DNA of 7,236 nucleotides from Zetaproteobacteria bacterium (GTDB lineage: Bacteria > Pseudomonadota > Zetaproteobacteria > Mariprofundales > Mariprofundaceae): the NCBI GenBank assembly GCA_021545595.1, contig JAJRVG010000188.1:1-7236 (forward strand), written 5' to 3'. Of the stretch, positions 1-5,643 are shown piece by piece. Positions within the stretch are counted from its first letter, which is position 1, and each line of letters begins with the position of its first letter. The position numbers and the translations under genes were made by a program. The notes below the pieces were generated by a model, which had not been told where the DNA came from, made no database searches, and saw only the letters and a program-made list of their open reading frames with translations.

Positions 1-1178
1 CCCGGCTTAGCCATTGGTATGATGCTGACGGCTTATTGATCGATACGGGCCTTTTTATCTATTTTCAGGCACCCAACTCCTATACCGGTGAAGATGTTGT
101 CGAGCTTCAGGCGCACGGAAGCCCTGTTCTTTTAAGGGCTCTTCTGCAGCGGATTTTTGAACTCGGTGCAACCCCTGCAGAGCCGGGAGAATTTACCCGA
201 AGAGCCGTGGAAAACAGTAAAATGGATCTTGCTCAGGCTGAAGCAGTCATCGCCTGTATCGATGCTGCCACGCTTCGAGCTGTAAAACAGGCTCAGCGCC
301 ATCTGCAGGGGGAGTTTGGTTTAAAGATTGAGGCTTTAATGCATCAGTTAACGGGAGTCGTTGCTCATGTTGAGGCATGCCTGGATTTTCCGGAAGAGGA
401 GATACCTGGCGCTCTTTTTGACACCCTTCGCAGGGATGTTACCCGGGAGTTGATTGAGCCGCTCAGGCAGTGGCTCTCCACAGCGCCGCTGGGGGAGAGG
501 CTTTTCGATGGTGCAACCGTTGCCATTATCGGTGCACCAAACGTAGGCAAATCAAGCCTTTTAAATGCCCTTGCAGGCAGGGACCGCGCCATTGTCAGTG
601 ATATTCCAGGAACCACCCGTGATGTTCTCGAGGTAGATTTTGAGGTGCACGGTATTCCCATTCGCCTCGCAGACACAGCAGGCATGCGAGTCAGTGACAA
701 TCTAATTGAGCAGGAGGGTGTGCGCAGGGCGCACGTAACCGCAGGCGATGCCGATCTGGTTCTATTTATTGCTGATGTCGGAAGACCTGAGACATGGACG
801 TGTGACTATGCAGCCGATATCAAGCTGATGAACAAAACAGATTTGACCCATCGGCCCATAGGGGATGATTTTCTCTCGATCTCAGCAAAAGACGGCAGTG
901 GCCTTGAGCCGCTGCGCAACCGTCTGGCCGAGCTGCTTGGTGAGGTTGCTGCGGGCGAAGAGGGGGTTATGGTGACCCGTTCACGACATCGACAAGCCCT
1001 CCAGGGGGCTTTGGAACATATAGAGACTGGACTAGGCATGCTTGGTTCTGAGGAGCACCTTGATCTGGTTGCACTGGAGTGGCGCAGGGCGTGGACGTTG
1101 CTGGGAGAGATTCTTGGCATTGGCGATGTTGAGTCGATCCTTGACCGTATTTTTTCTGAATTTTGTATTGGAAAGTAG
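1..1178 (+). CDS. mnmE: tRNA modification GTPase MnmE (TrmE), 5' end missing
   Basis: MnmE works with MnmG to install the carboxymethylaminomethyl group on wobble uridine 34 of certain tRNAs, using GTP and a folate-bound one-carbon unit. The frame is open from base 3 with no start, and its first residues (RLSHWYDADG) align to about residue 44 of the E. coli protein, so roughly 43 residues lie outside the window; the TTG at 36 is not the start. Visible are the N-terminal folate-binding domain (NSYTGEDVVELQAHG, PGEFTRRA, KMDLAQAEAV) and a helical-domain-embedded G domain: G1 GAPNVGKSS (531-557), G2 region GTTRDVLE, G3 DTAG (672-683), G4 NKTD (831-842), G5 SAK (882-890). The protein ends in the catalytic FCIGK tail, with stop TAG at 1176-1178. 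Identification is secure. In many relatives mnmG follows directly; here prkB intervenes. Confidence 0.97.
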   Translation, partial: RLSHWYDADGLLIDTGLFIYFQAPNSYTGEDVVELQAHGSPVLLRALLQRIFELGATPAEPGEFTRRAVENSKMDLAQAEAVIACIDAATLRAVKQAQRHLQGEFGLKIEALMHQLTGVVAHVEACLDFPEEEIPGALFDTLRRDVTRELIEPLRQWLSTAPLGERLFDGATVAIIGAPNVGKSSLLNALAGRDRAIVSDIPGTTRDVLEVDFEVHGIPIRLADTAGMRVSDNLIEQEGVRRAHVTAGDADLVLFIADVGRPETWTCDYAADIKLMNKTDLTHRPIGDDFLSISAKDGSGLEPLRNRLAELLGEVAAGEEGVMVTRSRHRQALQGALEHIETGLGMLGSEEHLDLVALEWRRAWTLLGEILGIGDVESILDRIFSEFCIGK

Positions 1179-1196
1179 CGATTCTAGCTGTTTTTT
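1176..1196 (+). terminator. weak candidate intrinsic terminator after mnmE
   Basis: A short stem (AGC 1177-1179 with GCT 1187-1189, plus a U-G wobble, 7-nt loop) starts at the mnmE stop codon and is followed at once by six T residues (1191-1196). The T-run is typical of an intrinsic terminator, but a 4-bp stem is weak. It may be only partly active or a coincidence. Confidence 0.25.
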
Positions 1197-1269
1197 CTTC
1201 AATAAACATGCCTGTAACCGTCATAATCCCGCTTCATCTCAGAAATCGATATGAACGGGAGGGAGCGTG

Positions 1270-1296
1270 CTGACTGCACATTGGCTTCCGTATGAT
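1270..1296 (+). promoter_or_regulatory. candidate sigma70-type promoter for prkB
   Basis: TATGAT at 1291-1296 matches the -10 consensus at five of six positions and lies 30 bp upstream of the prkB start. The best -35 match, CTGACT at 1270-1275, has four of six matches but only a 15-bp spacer, which is short. A small dyad, GTGC-N5-GCAC (1267-1279), overlaps the -35 area. I could not recognise a convincing CbbR (LysR-type) operator. The remainder of the 147-bp gap shows nothing else. Confidence 0.3.
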
Positions 1297-1315
1297 TTGA
1301 ACCAATAACTAATTT

Positions 1316-1321
1316 AGGGGG
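1316..1321 (+). promoter_or_regulatory. ribosome binding site of prkB
   Basis: AGGGGG lies four bases before the ATG at 1326. It is the only purine-rich stretch in front of this start, and it supports the ATG at 1326 as the true initiation codon. Confidence 0.6.
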
Positions 1322-1325
1322 ATAT

Positions 1326-2189
1326 ATGTCTGCTAAGCATCCTGTCATTTCCGTAACCGGCTCTTCCGGTGCGGGCACCAGCACTGCAAAAGTTGCACTG
1401 GAGCACATCTTTCATCGTGAGCAGGTTACCGCTGCAATTGTAGAGGGCGACTGTTTCCACCGTTATGGCCGTATTGAATTCAAAGAAAAGGCCAAAGAGT
1501 TTGAGGCGAAAGGCAAACGCCTGAGTCACTTCTCTGATGATGCCAACCTTTTTGATAAACTTGCCGAGCTGTTCAAAGCCTATGGAGACACCGGCCTTGG
1601 TAAGGCTCGCACCTACGTCCATGATGACCAGGAGGCAGAGCTCTATGGTGTTGATTCAGGCCTTTTTACTGCCTGGCGCGATGTAGGCGAAGGCTCGGAT
1701 CTGCTCTTTTATGAAGGCCTGCACGGCGGTGTGGAAGAGGTTCGTCCCTATACTGATCTTTCCATGGGTATTGTACCTGTTGTCAACATCGAATGGATTC
1801 AGAAGATTCACCGTGACACTGCAATGCGGGGCTACTCATCAGAAGCTGTGGTGGACAATATCCTCTCCCGTATGCATGACTATGTTCATTTCATTACGCC
1901 TCAGTTTACCTATACCGATATCAACTTTCAGCGCGTACCTCTGGTTGATACATCCAACCCGTTTGTGGCACGTGATGTTCCGACACCGGATGAGAGCCTG
2001 ATGGTGATTCGTGTTCGGAACCCTCAGAAGTTTGGTGTGGACTTCCCATATCTGCTATCCATGCTGAAAGATTCATTTATGTCCCGCCGTAACACACTCG
2101 TTGTTCCATCCAGCAAGATGTTGCTGGCCATGGAGCTGATTCTCTCTCCGATTATTCATGACATGCTGGAGAAGAAGCGCACAACTTAA
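1326..2189 (+). CDS. prkB: phosphoribulokinase (proteobacterial class I type)
   Basis: Phosphoribulokinase converts ribulose-5-phosphate and ATP into ribulose-1,5-bisphosphate, the RuBisCO substrate of the Calvin cycle. The 287-residue length matches the octameric proteobacterial class (about 290 residues), which lacks the cysteine-based light regulation of plant enzymes. Seen in the sequence: P-loop GSSGAGTST at residues 12-20, EGDCFHRYGR at 40-49 (catalytic Asp42, His45, Arg49 by alignment with the Rhodobacter enzyme), Walker B region FYEGLHGG with Glu130, and K160-R163-D164-R168 matching the Rhodobacter K165/R168/D169/R173 set. The C-terminal SRRNTLVVPSSKMLLAMELIL block is also typical. 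All catalytic residues appear intact. No other Calvin-cycle gene is in view. It has its own ribosome binding site and a strong terminator, so it may be transcribed alone. It could equally be named cbbP. Some heterotrophs carry a relative without RuBisCO, so autotrophy is inference. Confidence 0.95.
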   Translation: MSAKHPVISVTGSSGAGTSTAKVALEHIFHREQVTAAIVEGDCFHRYGRIEFKEKAKEFEAKGKRLSHFSDDANLFDKLAELFKAYGDTGLGKARTYVHDDQEAELYGVDSGLFTAWRDVGEGSDLLFYEGLHGGVEEVRPYTDLSMGIVPVVNIEWIQKIHRDTAMRGYSSEAVVDNILSRMHDYVHFITPQFTYTDINFQRVPLVDTSNPFVARDVPTPDESLMVIRVRNPQKFGVDFPYLLSMLKDSFMSRRNTLVVPSSKMLLAMELILSPIIHDMLEKKRTT

Positions 2190-2213
2190 CCCGATCTGAA
2201 TGCTCTGATCAAT

Positions 2214-2237
2214 GGGGGGCTTCGGCCTCCCTTTTTT
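2214..2237 (+). terminator. strong intrinsic terminator after prkB
   Basis: Beginning 25 bases after the prkB stop, a GC-rich stem of 7 bp (GGGGGGC 2214-2220 with GCCTCCC 2225-2231, one G-U wobble) is closed by the very stable UUCG tetraloop (2221-2224) and followed directly by six T residues (2232-2237). This is a textbook Rho-independent terminator on the + strand. It should separate prkB transcription from the mnmG operon, so mnmG needs its own promoter in the remaining gap. Confidence 0.93.
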
Positions 2238-2257
2238 GTATACAACACAACCAAATG

Positions 2258-2306
2258 TGTAATTTTATTTATTAACCACCAGATGTAGTACCCCAATAAA
2301 ATTACA
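2258..2306. repeat. AT-rich perfect 12-bp inverted repeat before mnmG
   Basis: TGTAATTTTATT (2258-2269) is the exact reverse complement of AATAAAATTACA (2295-2306), with a 25-base spacer; arm centres are 37 bp apart. It lies between the prkB terminator and mnmG, in the most AT-rich stretch of the window. The right arm contains TAAAAT (2297-2302), a five-of-six match to a -10 box, with TTAACC 19 bp upstream as a poor -35. A second small dyad, ACACA/TGTGT (2245-2260), overlaps the left arm and could pair alternatively. A T6 run follows at 2311-2316. Possible roles are an operator over the mnmG promoter, an RNA hairpin in the leader, or a weak terminator. The dyad is seen directly; its function is not known. 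Confidence 0.6.
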
Positions 2307-2387
2307 GCAGTTTTTTCACTGTGTTTCTGGATTTCACCCCTGAAGATACGTAACCTGCTCCGTCCTATGGCTTCAAATCAGAGCAAT

Positions 2388-2405
2388 ATGTTTCACGTGA
2401 AACAT
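2388..2405. promoter_or_regulatory. parS: parS site at the mnmG start
   Basis: ATGTTTCACGTGAAACAT is a perfect 18-bp palindrome that includes the complete 16-bp chromosomal parS consensus TGTTTCACGTGAAACA (2389-2404). parS is the site where ParB loads and, with CTP, slides outward as a clamp to build the segregation complex. The site sits on the first codons of mnmG and supplies the residues MFHVKH. It is about 2.45 kb from the second site at parA and close to parAB, as usual for origin-proximal parS. Confidence 0.97.
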
Positions 2406-4268
2406 CCCGATGGACCGGTTGATGTTTTGGTGGTTGGCGCTGGACACGCAGGCTGCGAGGCCGCGTTGGCGGCGGCGCACAGGGGGGGGCGTGTGCGGCT
2501 TATTACTCAGAACCTGGACACCATTGCAAAAATGTCGTGCAACCCGGCCATTGGCGGGGTGGGCAAAGGGCATCTGGTTCGTGAGGTTGATGCGTTAGGA
2601 GGAGCCATGGGGCTGGTTGCCGACCGCTCTGCCATTCAGTACCGCGTACTTAACCAGCGAAAGGGGCCGGCGGTTCAGGCAACCCGCGCCCAGTGTGACC
2701 GGCGGCTCTATCATATTCATATGCGATCCATACTTGATGCAACACCCGGTCTCTTTCTTCACCAGGGAACCATCAGTGAGCTGACTTTTGCTGGCGGCAG
2801 GGTAACCGGGGCGGTTGACGAATTCGGGGTGGAACATGAGGCGGCAGCCCTGATTTTAACCACTGGAACATTTTTGGGTGGCCAGATTTATGTGGGGGAA
2901 AAGCAGTTCCCTGCCGGAAGGGCGGGTGATGCGGCGGTTTCCGGACTGACGGACGAGCTGTATCAAAAAGAGCTGCGCCTTGGCCGTTTGAAAACAGGAA
3001 CACCCCCAAGGCTTGATCGCAGAACCATTAATTGGAGCGCATTGGAGCTGCAGCAGGGAGAAGAGCATGCCACCCCCTTCTCTGTAGATAGCAAGGCGCT
3101 GATTCAGGATCAGGTTGCCTGTGCCATTACCCGCACAACAGAACGGACGCATGAAATTATACGTGAAAATCTCGATCGCTCGCCGATCTATTCCGGAAGC
3201 ATTGAGAGTTCCGGCCCGCGTTACTGCCCGAGCATTGAGGATAAGGTTGTCCGTTTTGCTGATAAGAGCAGCCACCAGATATTTCTTGAGCCGGAGGGAA
3301 GAGATCATGAAGAGGTTTATCCCAACGGCATTTCAACATCGCTGCCGATTGATGTGCAATGGGCATTTGTTCGCTCTATCAAAGGCCTGGAAAAGGCCAA
3401 CATCATTCGTCCCGGCTATGCCATAGAGTATGATTACGTAGACCCTACAGAGCTCCTGCCAACGCTGGAGTGCAAAAAAGTTCCCGGCCTTTTCCATGCA
3501 GGGCAAATCAGTGGTACGACGGGTTATGAGGAGGCTGCTGCCCAGGGGGTGATTGCCGGAATCAATGCGGCGGCTCTCACTACAGGTGTTGAAGCCTGGA
3601 TTCCTGATCGGTCGGAGGCCTATATGGGCGTGATGGTGGACGACCTGGTAAACAAAGGTGTTTCTGAGCCATATCGCATGTTCACCTCAAGGGCCGAGTT
3701 CCGGTTGCTGTTGCGTGAGGATAATGCTGATCTGCGCCTGGGGGACACGGCTATACGCCTGGGGCTTTATGGCAAAGAGCGTTCCAGATCATATATAAAG
3801 CGTGCCCAGCTTCTAAACAGGGGTGTTGAGGAGGTGCGTGCTACTATTGTGGGCACGGGCAGGGAGTGGCGCCGACGTATTAAGGAGCTCGGCCTGGCCA
3901 TGCCTCAGCAGGGGATGGGCTTTGCTGCCTACTGCCACCGTCAGGATGTTGATGTCGGCGATGCATTGCGCCTGTTGAACGTTGCCCCTGACCTGAACGG
4001 CCGTGACAGAAGCAGTCTGAAGGCATTTATTCACTATGAGGGCTATCTTGATAAACAGGCTCTGGAGGTCGAGCGCTTCCGCCAGCTTGAAATGCAGGTG
4101 ATTCCTTCCGAATTTGATTACAATAGCGTGGTCGGCTTGAGTCATGAGTGTCGTCAGCGGCTACTGAGCGGCAGGCCCGGCAATCTGGGGCAGGCTGCAA
4201 GAATGTCGGGCATTACACCGGCTGCGATTACATCATTGATGATTCAATTGAGACAACTGAAGGTATGA
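2388..4268 (+). CDS. mnmG: tRNA U34 carboxymethylaminomethyl modification enzyme MnmG (GidA)
   Basis: MnmG is the FAD-dependent partner of MnmE in forming cmnm5U34 in tRNA. From the ATG at 2388 it has 626 residues, close to E. coli (629). Features in order: FAD-binding GAGHAG near residues 17-22, MSCNPAIGGVGKGHLVREVDALGG with conserved Cys51, KGPAVQATRAQCDR, LKTGTPPR, SGPRYCPSIEDKVVRF with the second conserved Cys280, YDYVDPTEL, GQISGTTGYEEAAAQG, and C-terminal EPYRMFTSRAEFRLLLREDNADLRL and YEGYLDKQ. Start choice: ATG 2388 aligns with the E. coli start (MFYPD), although its ribosome site is weak (GAG at 2381-2383). ATG 2367 would add seven residues and has no visible Shine-Dalgarno sequence; GTG 2397 inside parS is also possible. 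The stop overlaps the rsmG start. A run of eight G (2482-2489) sits near the 5' end without breaking the frame. Confidence 0.97.
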   Translation: MFHVKHPDGPVDVLVVGAGHAGCEAALAAAHRGGRVRLITQNLDTIAKMSCNPAIGGVGKGHLVREVDALGGAMGLVADRSAIQYRVLNQRKGPAVQATRAQCDRRLYHIHMRSILDATPGLFLHQGTISELTFAGGRVTGAVDEFGVEHEAAALILTTGTFLGGQIYVGEKQFPAGRAGDAAVSGLTDELYQKELRLGRLKTGTPPRLDRRTINWSALELQQGEEHATPFSVDSKALIQDQVACAITRTTERTHEIIRENLDRSPIYSGSIESSGPRYCPSIEDKVVRFADKSSHQIFLEPEGRDHEEVYPNGISTSLPIDVQWAFVRSIKGLEKANIIRPGYAIEYDYVDPTELLPTLECKKVPGLFHAGQISGTTGYEEAAAQGVIAGINAAALTTGVEAWIPDRSEAYMGVMVDDLVNKGVSEPYRMFTSRAEFRLLLREDNADLRLGDTAIRLGLYGKERSRSYIKRAQLLNRGVEEVRATIVGTGREWRRRIKELGLAMPQQGMGFAAYCHRQDVDVGDALRLLNVAPDLNGRDRSSLKAFIHYEGYLDKQALEVERFRQLEMQVIPSEFDYNSVVGLSHECRQRLLSGRPGNLGQAARMSGITPAAITSLMIQLRQLKV

Positions 4269-4810
4269 ACAATGAAGCTCTGGAGAGATACTGCAGCGAG
4301 GTGCTCCGTTTTAGAGGGGCGCTGAACCTTACTTCGATCAGGAGTGAGAAGGAGTTTATGGCACGCTTTGTTATCCCTTCGGTTGCATTGGCCCAGTGGA
4401 TGCCAGAAGCGGGCCGGCTGCTGGATATCGGGAGCGGTATGGGCATTCCGGGCATTCCCCTTCTGGTTGCCAAGCCCGGTCTTCAAGGCGTTCTGGTTGA
4501 GCGCAGGAAGAAGCGGGCAGAGTTTCTCAGGCATATTGTGCGCACCCTGCAGCTGGATGCAGAGGTCTATGATACGGATATTAATGTGTTGCCGCACCTG
4601 GGGGTGAATGTTTGTGTGGCCAGAGCCGTTACACATATTCCCGACCTGCTTAAGATGTGTGGCAGGCACGCAGAGCCAGGGGCGATTGCCGTGCTTCCTG
4701 TGCCACAGAGTGCTGAGCCTGCTCCGGCAGAGGGGTGGCACTTTGATATGAGCTATTTTATTGAGGCAGGTGATGAGCAGCAGATTCACTGCTACAGTTA
4801 CCCTTCATGA
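4265..4810 (+). CDS. rsmG: 16S rRNA (guanine-N7) methyltransferase RsmG (GidB), short and diverged
   Basis: RsmG uses S-adenosylmethionine to methylate N7 of G527 in 16S rRNA. The ATG at 4265 overlaps the mnmG stop (ATGA) and is preceded by AAGG at 4260-4263, so it is preferred to the in-frame GTG at 4148, which would add 39 unconserved residues read out of frame across the conserved mnmG end. The product has 181 residues against 207 in E. coli. Seen: FRGALNLTSI (residues 16-25, family NKxxNLTSv), the SAM-binding LLDIGSGMGIPGIPLL around Asp54, KKRAEFLRHIV, and ARAVTHIPDLL matching the family SRAfaslxdl motif. Oddities: the N-terminal helix is shorter, and the segment where E. coli has ALKG reads VLPVPQ, losing the lysine. 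The family is clear from context and the SAM motif; full activity is less certain. Confidence 0.9.
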   Translation: MNNEALERYCSEVLRFRGALNLTSIRSEKEFMARFVIPSVALAQWMPEAGRLLDIGSGMGIPGIPLLVAKPGLQGVLVERRKKRAEFLRHIVRTLQLDAEVYDTDINVLPHLGVNVCVARAVTHIPDLLKMCGRHAEPGAIAVLPVPQSAEPAPAEGWHFDMSYFIEAGDEQQIHCYSYPS

Positions 4811-4819
4811 TTAGAAGGG
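4801..4819 (+). other. hairpin spanning the rsmG stop, before parA
   Basis: CCCTTC (4801-4806) and GAAGGG (4814-4819) form a perfect 6-bp stem with a 7-base loop that holds the rsmG stop codon TGA (4808-4810). No T-run follows, so it is not an intrinsic terminator. It lies 19 bases before the parA ATG and might affect mRNA decay or ribosome entry at parA. The pairing is seen; the role is speculative. Confidence 0.4.
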
Positions 4820-4830
4820 GAGCCACAACA

Positions 4831-4838
4831 AGAGGGGG
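4831..4838 (+). promoter_or_regulatory. G-rich ribosome binding site of parA, placed unusually close to the ATG
   Basis: AGAGGGGG ends directly against the ATG at 4839, leaving at most about three bases after the GAGG core. The spacing to the in-frame GTG at 4848, in the centre of parS, is about nine bases and nearer the optimum. The site therefore leaves the parA start ambiguous between ATG 4839 and GTG 4848. Confidence 0.55.
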
Positions 4839-5633
4839 ATGTTTCACGTGAAACACAAGAACTTTGGATCAGTTATCGCCATTGCAAACCAGAAGGGAGG
4901 CGTTGGCAAAACCACGACAAGTATAAATCTGGCAGCTTCTCTGGCTGCATTGGACAAGCGCGTGCTGTTGCTGGACATGGATCCGCAGGGGAATACAACC
5001 TCTGGCCTGGGCGTTGAAAAGCAGCATGTCGAGCGTGGTATGTACGATGTTCTCATACAGGAGGGTTCGATCGATGAGGTGCTGCGTGAAACAGATTGCG
5101 AAGGGCTCTATCTGGTACCGGCAAGCATGGACCTTGCTGGTGCAGAGATTGAACTGGTAACAGAGGAGGGACGTGAGCAGATCCTTCAGCAGGCCTTCGA
5201 TAGCTTTCAGGGCGAACCATTTGACTTTGTGATCATCGACTGTCCGCCTGCGCTTAACCTGTTAACACTTAACGCATTAACAGCTTCAGATCGTGTGTTG
5301 ATTACCCTGCAGACAGAATTTTATGCCATGGAAGGGTTAACCCAGCTGATTGATACCATTCGTCGGGTAAAGGGTGGCTTAAACAGCGACCTGTCGATGG
5401 ATGGTATTCTGTTAACCATGGTAGACCGGAGAAACAACCTGGCTCAGCAGGTAGAGAGCGAAGTGAGGGCCTATTTTGGCAACCAGGTCTATCAGAACAT
5501 TATCCCCAGAAATGTTCGCCTGTCGGAGGCACCAAGTTTTGGTGTTCCTGCGATGTACCATGATATTCGCTCCACAGGGGCTCAGGCCTATATTCAGGTT
5601 GCACAAGAGATGATTCAGCGCCAAGCGGTGTGA
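4839..5633 (+). CDS. parA: chromosome partitioning ATPase ParA (Soj family)
   Basis: ParA is a deviant Walker-type ATPase that binds nucleoid DNA in its ATP dimer form. ParB-parS complexes stimulate hydrolysis, and the resulting gradient moves origins apart. The 264-residue protein has the deviant Walker A KGGVGKTT (residues 19-26, signature Lys19 and catalytic Lys24), LLLDMDPQGN with Asp46 and Asp48, and Walker B FVIIDCPPALN around Asp134. It has no N-terminal helix-turn-helix domain, so it is the short chromosomal type rather than the long plasmid type. The ATG at 4839 lies on the parS palindrome and gives MFHVKHKNFGSVIAIANQKGG; GTG 4848 would give a start three residues later, and other Soj proteins begin only a few residues before the VIAIANQKGG strand. 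ParB loading here could repress the operon. parB follows after 10 bases. Confidence 0.96.
   Translation: MFHVKHKNFGSVIAIANQKGGVGKTTTSINLAASLAALDKRVLLLDMDPQGNTTSGLGVEKQHVERGMYDVLIQEGSIDEVLRETDCEGLYLVPASMDLAGAEIELVTEEGREQILQQAFDSFQGEPFDFVIIDCPPALNLLTLNALTASDRVLITLQTEFYAMEGLTQLIDTIRRVKGGLNSDLSMDGILLTMVDRRNNLAQQVESEVRAYFGNQVYQNIIPRNVRLSEAPSFGVPAMYHDIRSTGAQAYIQVAQEMIQRQAV
4840..4855. promoter_or_regulatory. parS: parS site at the parA start
   Basis: TGTTTCACGTGAAACA is a perfect match to the 16-bp chromosomal parS consensus. It shares its first bases with the parA ATG (4839-4841) and encodes the N-terminal MFHVKH, the same six residues as at mnmG. ParB bound here would cover the parA translation start region in DNA, which could allow partition-complex feedback on parAB transcription (inference). 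Unlike the mnmG site, the palindrome does not extend to 18 bp, because 4856 is C. Confidence 0.97.
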
Positions 5634-5643
5634 GGAGAGAGAG
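5633..5643 (+). promoter_or_regulatory. ribosome binding site of parB
   Basis: AGGAG (5633-5637) begins on the last base of the parA stop codon and is followed by a GA repeat up to the ATG at 5644, leaving six bases of spacing. It fixes 5644 rather than the in-frame ATG at 5656 as the start and suggests translational coupling of parA and parB. Confidence 0.75.

Noticed and set aside
36..38. TTG as the start of mnmE
   Set aside because: The open frame upstream (from base 3) encodes residues that align with the family, so the gene continues off the left edge.
1267..1279. GTGC-N5-GCAC dyad as a CbbR operator for prkB
   Set aside because: The arms are only 4 bp and do not form a recognisable LysR-type T-N11-A site with symmetric flanks.
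2856..3308. 150-codon antisense open frame inside mnmG
   Set aside because: It is opposite highly conserved mnmG sequence, has no recognisable domain or ribosome site, and is best explained as a coding shadow.
4148..4264. Extended rsmG beginning at GTG 4148
   Set aside because: It would add 39 residues that resemble no RsmG and overlap the conserved C-terminus of mnmG. ATG 4265, with AAGG ahead and ATGA overlap, is better supported.
5085..5093. CGTGAAACA, a parS half-site in parA
   Set aside because: Only the right half matches; the left half agrees at about two of seven bases. Unlikely to load ParB.
5500..5508. TTATCCCCA, a DnaA-box-like sequence in parA
   Set aside because: It is one mismatch from the consensus TTATCCACA and stands alone inside coding sequence. 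No cluster of boxes or AT-rich unwinding element was seen, so the window does not contain a recognisable oriC.
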